Made by a program: the position numbers and the translations under genes. DNA of 42,213 nt from Muribaculaceae bacterium (GTDB taxonomy: Bacteria > Bacteroidota > Bacteroidia > Bacteroidales > Muribaculaceae), in the NCBI GenBank assembly GCA_003979155.1, contig RYWL01000009.1, positions 1 to 42,213 of the forward strand, read 5' to 3'. The notes under the pieces were generated by a model. That model worked only from the letters and a program-made list of their open reading frames with translations, had not been told where the DNA came from and did not search any database. Positions 32,551 to 40,869 of the stretch are shown here, in pieces. Numbering within the stretch: position 1 is the first letter of the stretch; each line of letters starts with the position of its first letter.

Positions 32551-35226
32551 ATGAAAAAACAATTACTTGCATGTCTATTCCTTGCCGCAGCAGTGGTACC
32601 ACAGCTAAACGCTGAGGTGACTTACACCTGTACGGCCGGACTAAAGTTTGGTGAAAATGAGGGCATCGACAAGATGTTCGACAACAACACCGACACAAAA
32701 TATTGTGGAGGCGCAGGCGATGACTGCTGGGCTCTTGTAACCGCATCCGAGCCAGTGTATGTTCGCGCATACGAGACTACCACCGCTAACGACAACGAAC
32801 AATCTGGCGGCCGCTGTGCACGCCACTGGGCTGTGTATGGCACTAACGATGAAACGGTAGCGGCTGACGCAAATTCCGAGGATTGGGTAACACTTTCCGA
32901 CCTTGACAACGAGCCCTGGCCTGCCGATTTAATGCCGAGCAAGAACTTTTATACTCAGCGTTTTTATTGCGACAAGGGCACAGTAGGAACTGCCTATAAG
33001 TATTTCAAGGTTCACATAAAGAAAGGAGACACCCCTTTTCAGCTGTCTGAGTTCAAAATTTTAGGCGAGACAACACCTATTGTGACCTACGACTGGCAGG
33101 AAAACCTTTCCGCACCCGGCTCCGACAAGGCTGTAGACTGGGGGCTGAAAGGAAATCAAAAGTGGGAAGGCCAGACGGCATTGGTAGGAAAATCGCTCGT
33201 TATCAAAACAAACGATGACAAAGCACACGCCGTGATTAAATACTCTCTCACAACCCACGATGACAACAAGAGCCCCAACCGTGCCCCCAAATCATGGATA
33301 ATAGAAGGATCTGACGATTTGACCGAATGGGTGACAATCGACGAAGTGACCGATGGTGGTATTCCTGACGAAAGAGTAAAAACTGTCGACTTTACTCCCA
33401 GTAATACTACTTTGGCTTGCAAATATATCAAGTTGACACTTACTTCAATGAAAGGCAACGGCTATCAACAGTTGGGAGAATTCCACGTAGTAGCATCCCC
33501 CGAGATTCACGAACACAGCTGGGAATTGACCGACGGAAAAGATGCCACATGCGTTGAGGCCGGAGGCGGTGTATATACATGCTCTGTTTGTGGAGCAAAA
33601 AAACTTGTGGAAAACCAGCCTGCAACAGGCGAACATAAATACATCGAGACCGAAGGCCACGACCACAAAAACTGCAGCATGTGCGGCCGACCCGACCCGG
33701 AATACATGAGCGCAGTCGACGGATTCTATCAGCCCACCACCGCCGACCATTTCGCATGGCTGGCCGAAATGATGCAGCTCGGCGAAACTGTCAATATCCG
33801 CCTGACACAGAATGTTGACCTCACCGGATTCACCGGCTTCGGCAACGGCAATGAGGCTGTTCCGTTCAAGGGTGAATTCGATGGTGCCGGTTTCTGGCTG
33901 CAGAACCTGACAATCGATGTAGAAGAAAACAACGTCGGACTCTTCGGCAAAGTGGAGGATGCGAACATCCACGACCTTGGGTTAGAGAATGCGTATGTAA
34001 AGTCTAATCGCCCGAATGTAGGTGTTCTGGCCGGAAACGTAAACAACACCACCATCAACCGTGTGGCAGTGATGAACTCAGAGGCTCACGGTTATGACCA
34101 CGTCGGCGCCCTTGTCGGAAACACCGAAGGCAACACCACTATAAGCAACTGTATGTCGGACATCACCGTACACTCTACTACCTATCAGGCCGGCGGTCTT
34201 GTCGGCACAACGAATGGCCTGTTGCTCGAAAAATGCCTCTTCACCGGCCAGGTACTGAACGACGGCAATAACGCCAGCGGTCTGGTGGCCCTCATCGACA
34301 GCGAGAAGAGTCCTACCATAATCCGCAACAACATCTCCGCAGCAAGCCTTCTGAAAGCTAACAATGACGGACAAAGGCCTATAATAAATACCGGCGGTCG
34401 CTCAGCAACATATGAGAACAATCGCGTTGCCGCCAGCCAGCTCTATCAGAAAGGCAGTGATGAGCCCTTAACAAAGGAATGGACCAACGCAGATGACGAA
34501 AACGGTTTAACAACCGCAGACCGCGACATGAAATGCTTGAGTTTCTATACCGACCAGATGAGCTGGAACATGAATCAGGATTGGAAATTCATCGAAGCAG
34601 GCATGTACCCCGTGCTGGCCTGGATGGAGGGTGAAGCCGACAGTCAAACTGTAAGTGTTCCCGATACGCGTCATGTCACAGTTGTAGCTCAGGCAGACAT
34701 CAACATTCCCGAAGGTGTTGAGGTATACGCGGTTCAAGTCGCCGACGACAACACTCCTCAAGTCTTGGCCGATGACACTCAAACAATTGACGAAGCTATT
34801 AAACTCGTACTCCTGTCAGGCACTATTCCTGCCAACACACCTATCCTGGTTAAGGCAGACGAAGGCGAATACACGTTCAACCACCATGTAGAATATGGTG
34901 ATGAGGTCGGTGAAAATCACCTCTCTGTTGCCACCGAACCCGTCACTGCCGACGGCACACACTTCACTTTGGAAACAGTTAGCAAAAAAGTGGGCTTCAG
35001 CAAAGTAAACGAGGGCGACGTGATTCCCACAGGAAATGTCTACCTCAGCATCCCCAATCCAACCAAAGATTTCTACACCATCCACGATACCACTCTGACA
35101 GGCGTAGAGTCAGTGGCAATCCCCTCGGAAGATGGTCCCGAAACCATTTATAACCTTGCCGGCCAACGCATCAACAGAATGCAAAAAGGCATCAACATCA
35201 TAAACGGTAAGAAAATACTGAACTGA
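32551..35226 (+). CDS. Secreted discoidin/GLUG-repeat protein with Cys-His linker
   Basis: The 891-residue protein has a signal peptide (1-21, LNA-EVT). Two discoidin-like (F5/8 type C) modules follow at about 22-172 and 176-313 (WTVY-like HWAVYGTND, then APKSWIIEGSDDLTEWVTID). Residues 319-386 form a Cys/His-rich linker (HSWELTDGKDATC, YTCSVCGAKK, HKNCSMCGRPD) like those in cell-surface proteins of gut Firmicutes. GLUG-type repeats lie at about 450-580 (NVGLFGKVEDA, HVGALVGNTEG, AGGLVGTTNG). The last 26 residues (866-891; YNLAGQRINR, GINIINGKKI) are the C-terminal block common to exported Bacteroidales proteins and probably act in sorting or surface display. It is probably a glycan-binding surface protein; no enzyme domain is visible. 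Confidence 0.85.
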   Translation: MKKQLLACLFLAAAVVPQLNAEVTYTCTAGLKFGENEGIDKMFDNNTDTKYCGGAGDDCWALVTASEPVYVRAYETTTANDNEQSGGRCARHWAVYGTNDETVAADANSEDWVTLSDLDNEPWPADLMPSKNFYTQRFYCDKGTVGTAYKYFKVHIKKGDTPFQLSEFKILGETTPIVTYDWQENLSAPGSDKAVDWGLKGNQKWEGQTALVGKSLVIKTNDDKAHAVIKYSLTTHDDNKSPNRAPKSWIIEGSDDLTEWVTIDEVTDGGIPDERVKTVDFTPSNTTLACKYIKLTLTSMKGNGYQQLGEFHVVASPEIHEHSWELTDGKDATCVEAGGGVYTCSVCGAKKLVENQPATGEHKYIETEGHDHKNCSMCGRPDPEYMSAVDGFYQPTTADHFAWLAEMMQLGETVNIRLTQNVDLTGFTGFGNGNEAVPFKGEFDGAGFWLQNLTIDVEENNVGLFGKVEDANIHDLGLENAYVKSNRPNVGVLAGNVNNTTINRVAVMNSEAHGYDHVGALVGNTEGNTTISNCMSDITVHSTTYQAGGLVGTTNGLLLEKCLFTGQVLNDGNNASGLVALIDSEKSPTIIRNNISAASLLKANNDGQRPIINTGGRSATYENNRVAASQLYQKGSDEPLTKEWTNADDENGLTTADRDMKCLSFYTDQMSWNMNQDWKFIEAGMYPVLAWMEGEADSQTVSVPDTRHVTVVAQADINIPEGVEVYAVQVADDNTPQVLADDTQTIDEAIKLVLLSGTIPANTPILVKADEGEYTFNHHVEYGDEVGENHLSVATEPVTADGTHFTLETVSKKVGFSKVNEGDVIPTGNVYLSIPNPTKDFYTIHDTTLTGVESVAIPSEDGPETIYNLAGQRINRMQKGINIINGKKILN

Positions 35227-35251
35227 ACGACCCGAAGACACTTCGTCTTTG

Positions 35252-35302
35252 AATGAACAGTAGCCCAAAAGTTTTTGTGTAACTTTTGGGCTACTGTTCA
35301 TT
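35252..35302. terminator. 22-bp perfect hairpin, terminator of the discoidin-protein gene
   Basis: Bases 35252-35273 are the exact reverse complement of 35281-35302, with a 7-base loop. The stem ends with A/T pairs and is followed by TT. It lies 26 bases after the stop codon. A further small hairpin CGAAG-ACA-CTTCG sits just before it at 35233-35245. The stem is unusually long and perfect for a simple terminator. Confidence 0.8.
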
Positions 35303-35372
35303 TTGACACGCCAACTTGATACACTTTACGAATTCTCTTGAGTGATGTGGCACGGAATTAGGCGAATTTTAT

Positions 35373-35403
35373 TTTGTCATACGGAGTATTTAACGTACCT
35401 TTG
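35373..35403 (+). promoter_or_regulatory. Promoter of the nusB-yajC-ybbR-coaE operon
   Basis: TTTG (35373-35376) and TACCTTTG (35396-35403) are separated by 19 bases, a very good Bacteroidetes promoter. The leader to the nusB ATG is about 26 bases. Confidence 0.8.
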
Positions 35404-35435
35404 CAGGGTAAAAGCAAAAAATAGTACATTCAAAT

Positions 35436-36917
35436 ATGATAAACCGTAGTTTAATAAGAATTAAAGCGATTCAGATTCTCTACTCTTATCTTCTGACGCG
35501 CAACGACTTCAAACTCGAAGTACCTCCAGCAGCCGGAGACTCGCGCGACCGTGTTTTCGCATACTCGGTTTATCTCGACCTAATCATACTTATCCTCAAG
35601 CTTTCGGGCGTGCCCACAATTCCCGGTGCGCGCAAAATGCCCGAAACCGATGCCGTATTGCAGAAAAATCGTGTGGCAAAGGCGCTGCGCGACGATTCGG
35701 CAGTGACAGTGTTACTCGCTAAGAACCGCGACCGCATCGACAAATTCGATTCGAGCTATGGCGAAATACTTTCGGCAATAACAGCTTCGGCAGTATACGA
35801 AGACTATAGCCGCAAACGCAAAGTCGACATGGCCGACGATGTCAATTTCTGGAAGGCAGTATTCAGCACCGTAATCCGCAAACACAAAGGAGTGGAGCGA
35901 GTGCTCCGCCGCGACGAGGAATTCTCGCATCTCGGCTTCGACAACGGTGTAACAATGTTTGTCGACACTCTCGCATCGTTCGACGACACACGCGCCACAT
36001 ATATAAAGGCACGCAAAGAGCTCGACAAATCACTCTCGCTGGCCTACACCCTCTACCATTCTCTGCTGCTCATTCCGCTGCGACTCACAGAGTTGCACTC
36101 GCGCCGCATCGATGCCAACAAGAACAAATACCTTCCCACATACGAAGACCTCAACCCCGACCTGAGACTGGTTAACAATCTCTTTGTCGGAGCTTTGGCC
36201 AAATGCGAGCCGCTTATGGCATATGCCGAAGCCAACCCCGACACCGACCCCTCGGACTGGCGCGACGGCGACATTATGCTCAACTCGCTCCTCGACACAA
36301 TCACAGCCTCCGACATATACAAGAAATATATTGAGTCGCCGGCCGGCAACTTCGCCACCGATGCCGATTTCTGGCGCGAAGTGATGCGCAATATCATCAT
36401 TCCCTCCGACGAACTTGCCGAAGCCCTCGAATCGAAGTCTGTATTCTGGAACGATGATTTGGCAATCATGAGCACCTTTGTGCTCAAAACAATCCGCCGC
36501 TCCTACGCAGCTCCGACCGCCGAAGGCGAGGCTCCAGACAACGGAAGCGACAAGCCGCAGACTACAGGCACCATACAGCTGCTGCCAAAATTTATGAATC
36601 ACGACGATGAAGTTTTCGGAGCTCAGTTGTTTGAATATGTAGTCAAAGACCGCGAGACATACCGCGCATATATCGACGGCTTCATCGACACAAAGCAGTG
36701 GGATACCGAACGACTCGCTTTCATGGATATCGTGATAATGATGACAGCGATTGCCGAGCTCATCCACTACCCGTCGATTCCGGTACCTGTAACCCTCAAC
36801 GAATACATCGAAATCGCTAACGACTACAGCACACCCCGAAGCGGACAATTTATCAACGGCATCCTTTACAATGTAATCAAGATGCTCAACGAAAAAGGAA
36901 TAATCAACAAACAATAA
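35436..36917 (+). CDS. nusB: NusB-type antitermination protein with internal duplication
   Basis: The N-terminus (MINRSLIRIKAIQILYSYL) and the C-terminal NusB/RsmB domain (WDTERLAFMDIVIMMTAIAELIHYP, LNEYIEIANDYSTPRSGQFINGIL) identify NusB, which binds boxA RNA with NusE/S10. Bacteroidales NusB is usually near 310 residues; this one has 493. The extra length comes from an internal repeat. FAYSVYLDLIILILKLS (41-57) matches LAYTLYHSLLLIPLRLT (202-218), AITASAVYEDY (114-124) matches TITASDIYKKY (288-298), and VNFWKAVFSTVI matches ADFWREVMRNII, mostly at a constant offset of 174. It is the first gene of an operon with yajC, a YbbR protein and coaE. Confidence 0.9.
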   Translation: MINRSLIRIKAIQILYSYLLTRNDFKLEVPPAAGDSRDRVFAYSVYLDLIILILKLSGVPTIPGARKMPETDAVLQKNRVAKALRDDSAVTVLLAKNRDRIDKFDSSYGEILSAITASAVYEDYSRKRKVDMADDVNFWKAVFSTVIRKHKGVERVLRRDEEFSHLGFDNGVTMFVDTLASFDDTRATYIKARKELDKSLSLAYTLYHSLLLIPLRLTELHSRRIDANKNKYLPTYEDLNPDLRLVNNLFVGALAKCEPLMAYAEANPDTDPSDWRDGDIMLNSLLDTITASDIYKKYIESPAGNFATDADFWREVMRNIIIPSDELAEALESKSVFWNDDLAIMSTFVLKTIRRSYAAPTAEGEAPDNGSDKPQTTGTIQLLPKFMNHDDEVFGAQLFEYVVKDRETYRAYIDGFIDTKQWDTERLAFMDIVIMMTAIAELIHYPSIPVPVTLNEYIEIANDYSTPRSGQFINGILYNVIKMLNEKGIINKQ

Positions 36918-36935
36918 ACTATAAACACACCGATT

Positions 36936-37286
36936 ATGATAAGCAATTTCATTCTCCTTGATGCCGCCGCAGGCGGTGCTGCGGGTGGTGGCATGGGCAG
37001 CATTCTCATGATTGTCGCTCTCTTCGTCATCTTCTATTTCTTCATGATTCGTCCGCAGCAGAAGCGTCAGAAAGAAATCAAAAAATTCCGCGAATCACTC
37101 GACCGCGGCAGCAAAATCGTTACTGCCGGAGGCATTTACGGCACAATCAAAGAAGTTCGCGACCTCTATTTCATCATCGAAATCAGCAATGGCGTGTCTA
37201 TCCGCGTCGACAAGGGCTCTGTATATCCCTCGGCAGAAGATGCCAACCAGGCTGCTCAGCAGGACGAACAGATAAAAAACAAGTAA
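36936..37286 (+). CDS. yajC: Preprotein translocase accessory subunit YajC
   Basis: The 116-residue membrane protein has one helix at about 20-38 (SILMIVALFVIFYFFMIRPQQKRQKE), where RPQQKRQKE is the diagnostic YajC motif. A small cytoplasmic domain follows (RGSKIVTAGGIYGTIKEV, ISNGVSIRVDKGSVYP). YajC associates with SecDF at the Sec translocon. A Gly/Ala-rich N-terminus (DAAAGGAAGGGMGS) is typical of the Bacteroidales version. It lies 18 bases after nusB. Confidence 0.95.
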   Translation: MISNFILLDAAAGGAAGGGMGSILMIVALFVIFYFFMIRPQQKRQKEIKKFRESLDRGSKIVTAGGIYGTIKEVRDLYFIIEISNGVSIRVDKGSVYPSAEDANQAAQQDEQIKNK

Positions 37287-37313
37287 GCGGGACTCTGTGT
37301 CCTCTCTCCCTTG

Positions 37314-38297
37314 ATGCCTGCCATAGCCAATATACTTAACCGTATAACCGTTGCATTGCGTTCGCCTCGCGGACGCGATGCAATGATGTTTATGGTGTTC
37401 GTTGTCATTTCGGCCATTCTATGGCTCGTTCTATCGCTCAACGAAGAAGAGCAATACGATGTCCGTATGCCACTCAAAATCACACACGTGCCCGATTCGG
37501 TGACTCTGATTAACGAGGGCCCCCCGGCTCTCAGCGCCAGCCTCACGGCGAAAGGCACACAGTTGCTGAAAATGAATCTCGGACGCACGCCGACAGTGAA
37601 TGTCGACTACCGTGTGTTCCGCAGCGGCAACACAATGCACGTATCGGCGGCCGACCTCAAGGGACTTGTCCGCCAGGCTTCGGGCGGCTCTCAGGTAAGC
37701 GTCGTTATGCCCGACTCGCTGCACATCCCCTTCACTACGCATCAAGGCTTCAAACTTCCGATCGCCCTCGACTACCGCGTATCAGCCGGACCACAGGCCT
37801 CGCTCGTCGGCACTCCGCATCTGTCGACCGACTCAGTGAAGATATATATGGCGAACAACGCACTGCCCGATCGCTTCAATGCCGTGTCGACCGAGCCCAT
37901 AAGAATACTCGGGCTCGACAAGACCAGCACTCAGCGAGTAAAACTAATCGGCCCTAAAAACAGCCGCGTGGTGCCCGACAGTGTCGACGTTACTTTTGAG
38001 GTTGAACCTCTCATCTTCAAAAGCCGCAAAGTGGTGATTGAACCCATCAACGTTCCCAAAAACGTGAAACTAATCACATTCCCGGCCCAGATAGATGTGG
38101 TGTACATGATACCAGTGAGCGAATACCAGAAAGGACGCGCGCAATTCCGCGTCGTGGCCGACTACCGCAAAATCTCTCCGTCGTCGGGCAAAGTAAAGCT
38201 TTCGCTGCTCGATGTGGGCGACAAGCTGCAGAATGTTCACCTCTCGGCCGACAGTGCCGAGTATGTCATCGAACGTTATCGCGTTGAACACGACTGA
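37314..38297 (+). CDS. YbbR-domain membrane-anchored protein
   Basis: The 327-residue protein has one N-terminal membrane helix (about 24-42, MMFMVFVVISAILWLVLSL) and a large periplasmic part with YbbR-like repeats (LPIALDYRVSAGPQASLVGTPHLSTDSVKIYM; VEPLIFKSRKVVIEP). In Firmicutes YbbR (CdaR) proteins regulate the cyclic-di-AMP synthase CdaA. In Bacteroidetes the gene usually sits in this yajC-coaE setting, and no cdaA is present here. The ATG at 37314 directly follows an in-frame TTG and is preferred. The 3' end overlaps coaE by 35 bases. Confidence 0.85.
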   Translation: MPAIANILNRITVALRSPRGRDAMMFMVFVVISAILWLVLSLNEEEQYDVRMPLKITHVPDSVTLINEGPPALSASLTAKGTQLLKMNLGRTPTVNVDYRVFRSGNTMHVSAADLKGLVRQASGGSQVSVVMPDSLHIPFTTHQGFKLPIALDYRVSAGPQASLVGTPHLSTDSVKIYMANNALPDRFNAVSTEPIRILGLDKTSTQRVKLIGPKNSRVVPDSVDVTFEVEPLIFKSRKVVIEPINVPKNVKLITFPAQIDVVYMIPVSEYQKGRAQFRVVADYRKISPSSGKVKLSLLDVGDKLQNVHLSADSAEYVIERYRVEHD

Positions 38298-38886
38298 GCC
38301 CATACTTACAGCAATCACCGGAGGCATAGGAAGCGGTAAATCGGTAGTGAGCCGCCTACTGCGCATTCTCGGTTATCCCGTATACGACTGCGACAGCCGC
38401 GCAAAGGCGCTGATGGATGTCGATGAAACAATAAAACAACACATTATCTGTCACATCGACAGCGAGGCCGTGGGCAAAGACGGCACTATCGACCGCCGAC
38501 GGCTTGCAGCGACTGTCTTCGCCGATGCCGAAAAACTTGCCTTGCTCAATGCCACAGTGCACGCATCTGTGAAGATCGACATAATGTGCTGGGCAAAAAA
38601 GTGCAAGTGCCGGCACGCATTTGTAGAGACCGCAATTCTCTTTCAGAGCGGACTTAACGAAATCGTGACCGACGAGTGGCGTGTAGATGCGCCGCTCGAA
38701 ATACGAATTGAACGCGTAATGAAACGCAACTCGCTCTCAAGAGCCGAAGTCGAACTACGAATTGCTGCCCAGGATTACACCTTAACGCCCGGCACGCGCA
38801 TTCCTCCGCTCCGCGAAATCATAAACGACGGCTCTCAGCCACTTCTGCCTCAGATACAGCAGTTGCTCGCATTCTACACCTTATAA
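38263..38886 (+). CDS. coaE: Dephospho-CoA kinase
   Basis: The 207-residue kinase performs the last step of coenzyme A synthesis. It has the P-loop GGIGSGKS at about 20-27, the DCDSRAKALM segment with the substrate-binding Asp, FVETAILFQSGLNE, and the C-terminal IINDGS typical of CoaE. The ATG at 38263 was chosen. It overlaps the end of the YbbR-protein gene by 35 bases in another frame, and a longer start at 38212 seems less likely. Confidence 0.92.
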   Translation: MSSNVIALNTTEPILTAITGGIGSGKSVVSRLLRILGYPVYDCDSRAKALMDVDETIKQHIICHIDSEAVGKDGTIDRRRLAATVFADAEKLALLNATVHASVKIDIMCWAKKCKCRHAFVETAILFQSGLNEIVTDEWRVDAPLEIRIERVMKRNSLSRAEVELRIAAQDYTLTPGTRIPPLREIINDGSQPLLPQIQQLLAFYTL

Positions 38887-38909
38887 TAATTCCTTAAAAA
38901 CACCAAGAC

Positions 38910-39314
38910 ATGAAAGACGGCATTTTCGACTTAAAGCGCGTCACGCCCGAAAATATCTCCAAACTCCGGTCTGACGAAATATTTGTGTTCGGCAGCAATC
39001 TTGCCGGTATGCACGGAGGTGGCGCCGCCAGGACAGCTCTTATCCATTTCGGTGCAATCATGGGCAAAGGCATTGGCATTCAAGGACAAAGCTACGCAAT
39101 ACCCACCATGCAGGGCGGCGTGGAAACAATCCGGCCTTATGTCGACGATTTCATTCAATACGCCGCCGCACATCCCTCGCTCAGATTCCTTGTAACGCGC
39201 ATCGGCTGCGGCATCGCCGGCTTCACCGATGCCGAAATAGCACCGCTTTTCGCAGATGCAACAGCGCTTGAGAATGTAGCCTTGCCGAAAAGCTTCTGGA
39301 ATTATCTTGTGTAA
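38910..39314 (+). CDS. A1S_2505-family (macro-domain-like) protein
   Basis: The 134-residue protein carries the block EIFVFGSNLAGMHGGGAARTAL and QGQSYAIPTMQGGVETIRPYVDDF, then FLVTRIGCGIAGFTDAEIAPLF. I recall this family as A1S_2505, small proteins shared by bacteria and phages. The glycine-rich loop, the AIPT segment and GCGIAGF resemble ADP-ribose-binding macro domains, so an ADP-ribose or nucleotide ligand is plausible. It starts 23 bases after coaE and may belong to that operon. Confidence 0.82.
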   Translation: MKDGIFDLKRVTPENISKLRSDEIFVFGSNLAGMHGGGAARTALIHFGAIMGKGIGIQGQSYAIPTMQGGVETIRPYVDDFIQYAAAHPSLRFLVTRIGCGIAGFTDAEIAPLFADATALENVALPKSFWNYLV

Positions 39315-39406
39315 GGGAGCAAAAAAAACAGTTGTTCTATTGCAAGGCTTATCCAAGCCACCCAGCCGAATAAAAAGACGGGCATCAGCATATTTTAGCC
39401 ATTCTT

Positions 39407-39436
39407 GTTCCAAAACATATCATATATTTGGAACAA
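39407..39436 (+). promoter_or_regulatory. Perfect 10-bp inverted repeat over the metY promoter
   Basis: TTGTTCCAAA (39407-39416) and TTTGGAACAA (39427-39436) are exact inverses with a 10-base AT-rich spacer. The right arm includes the -33 TTTG of the promoter. This is the layout of an operator bound by a dimeric repressor. It could also form a hairpin at the end of the upstream transcript, but there is no T run. Confidence 0.65.
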
Positions 39437-39459
39437 ACATCAAAAACGCCGTAACTTTG
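39427..39459 (+). promoter_or_regulatory. Promoter of the metY-metF-metH genes
   Basis: TTTG (39427-39430) and TAACTTTG (39452-39459) are separated by 21 bases. Transcription should start near 39466, giving a leader of about 76 bases before the metY ATG at 39542. Confidence 0.75.
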
Positions 39460-39465
39460 CAAGCA

Positions 39466-39541
39466 CAAGAGGCTCCTGTTGCCACTCTGGCAAAACCGAC
39501 CGCAACTACATAGGCCGGATGAGAGCCATACTTACAAAGAA
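39466..39541 (+). ncRNA. Candidate structured leader RNA of metY (possible divergent SAM-type riboswitch)
   Basis: The leader closes with GGCTC (39471-39475) pairing GAGCC (39523-39527). Inside are TTGCCA/TGGCAA (39479-39484 with 39488-39493) and CCG/CGG (39496-39498 with 39516-39518). GTTGC (39478-39482) could instead pair with GCAAC (39502-39506), giving an alternative or pseudoknotted fold. AAGAGG, GGCAAAACC and GGATGAGAG occur in the same order as similar short strings in S-box RNAs, but the full S-box core is not present. The gene it precedes makes homocysteine, a methionine precursor, so a metabolite-responsive RNA is plausible. Confidence 0.4.
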
Positions 39542-40831
39542 ATGGATACAAAGACTCTACACTTCGATACACTTCAGGTACACGCCGGACAGGAAAAGGC
39601 CGACTCCGCCACAGGAGCCCGAGCTGTGCCTATCTATCAGACCGCAGCATATGTTTTCAACAGCGCACAGCACGCCGCCGACCGATTCGCCCTACGCGAC
39701 CCCGGCAACATATACAGCCGGCTTACCAATCCTACCGAAGAAGTGCTTTCGAAGCGAATTGCCGCACTCGAAGGCGGCACCGGCGCTGTGACCGTAGCTT
39801 CGGGAGCGGCCGCCGTGACCTACGCTCTTGAGAATGTTCTTGCTCCGGGCGACCATATCGTAGCCGGCGACAATCTCTATGGCGGCACTTACAACCTTAT
39901 TGTAAACAACCTGAGCGCACGCGGCATTGAGCACACCATTGTAAATCTCAACGACACTGAAGCTCTGCGAAATGCCATAAAGCCCAACACAAAGGTTGTT
40001 TACGGCGAAACTTTCGGCAACCCCAACAGCGATGTCACTGACCTCGACGCCATTGCGGAGATTGCCCACGCGAACGGCGCGCTTTTCTTTGTCGACAACA
40101 CATTCGGCACGCCCTACCTCATCCGACCTATCGAACATGGAGCCGACATAGTAATACACTCGGCCACAAAATTCATAGGTGGCCACGGCTCAACGCTCGG
40201 AGGCGTCATTGTCGACGGCGGCAATTTCGATTACTTCAGCTTCCCCGGCCGTTTCCCCACACTCACCGAGCCCGACCGCAACTACCACGGAGCCGTTTTT
40301 GCCGAAGTATCGCCCAAAGCAGCTTTTGTCGACCGTGTCCGCGCCGTGGTACTCCGCGACGAAGGCGCCTGTATATCGCCCTTCAACGCCTTTCTGCTGC
40401 TCCAGGGCCTCGAAACGCTTTCGCTGCGCGTTGAGCGACACGTATCCAACGCTGTCAAGATTGTCGAATATCTGAGCTGGCATCCCAAGGTGAAGAGCGT
40501 AAGTCATCCGGCTTTGCCTTCGCACCGCGACCACGAGCTGTACAAAAAATATTTTCCGAACGGAGGCGGCAGCATTTTCACGCTTGAAATCAACGGTGGC
40601 AAAGAAGCCGCGTGGCGCTTCTGCGATAATCTCCGACTCTTCTCGCTGCTTGCCAACGTAGCCGATGCCAAAAGCCTTGTGATACATCCGGCCTCGACAA
40701 CGCACTCGCAGATGAACGAGCAGGAACTCGCCGAAGCTCACATAAGCCCTTCGACAATACGACTCAGCATCGGCATAGAGCATCCCGACGACCTCATCGA
40801 CGACCTTGCCGCAGCTCTCGAACAAGTATAA
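39542..40831 (+). CDS. metY: O-acetylhomoserine sulfhydrylase
   Basis: The 429-residue PLP enzyme of the Cys/Met metabolism family makes homocysteine from O-acetylhomoserine and sulfide. It starts TLHFDTLQVHAGQEKADSATGARAVPIYQTAAYVF, has EGGTGAVTVASGAAAVTYAL and GETFGNPNSDVTDLDAIAEIAH, and carries the cofactor lysine in IVIHSATKFIGGHGS (Lys210). The long form with the insert GRFPTLTEPDRNYHG is typical of MetY rather than MetB or MetC. The ATG at 39542 is preferred, since the upstream open frame would lie inside the leader. metF follows 38 bases downstream. Confidence 0.95.
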   Translation: MDTKTLHFDTLQVHAGQEKADSATGARAVPIYQTAAYVFNSAQHAADRFALRDPGNIYSRLTNPTEEVLSKRIAALEGGTGAVTVASGAAAVTYALENVLAPGDHIVAGDNLYGGTYNLIVNNLSARGIEHTIVNLNDTEALRNAIKPNTKVVYGETFGNPNSDVTDLDAIAEIAHANGALFFVDNTFGTPYLIRPIEHGADIVIHSATKFIGGHGSTLGGVIVDGGNFDYFSFPGRFPTLTEPDRNYHGAVFAEVSPKAAFVDRVRAVVLRDEGACISPFNAFLLLQGLETLSLRVERHVSNAVKIVEYLSWHPKVKSVSHPALPSHRDHELYKKYFPNGGGSIFTLEINGGKEAAWRFCDNLRLFSLLANVADAKSLVIHPASTTHSQMNEQELAEAHISPSTIRLSIGIEHPDDLIDDLAAALEQV

Positions 40832-40869
40832 CAAACGCATTCACATAGTTCTATTATATATATCAACCA

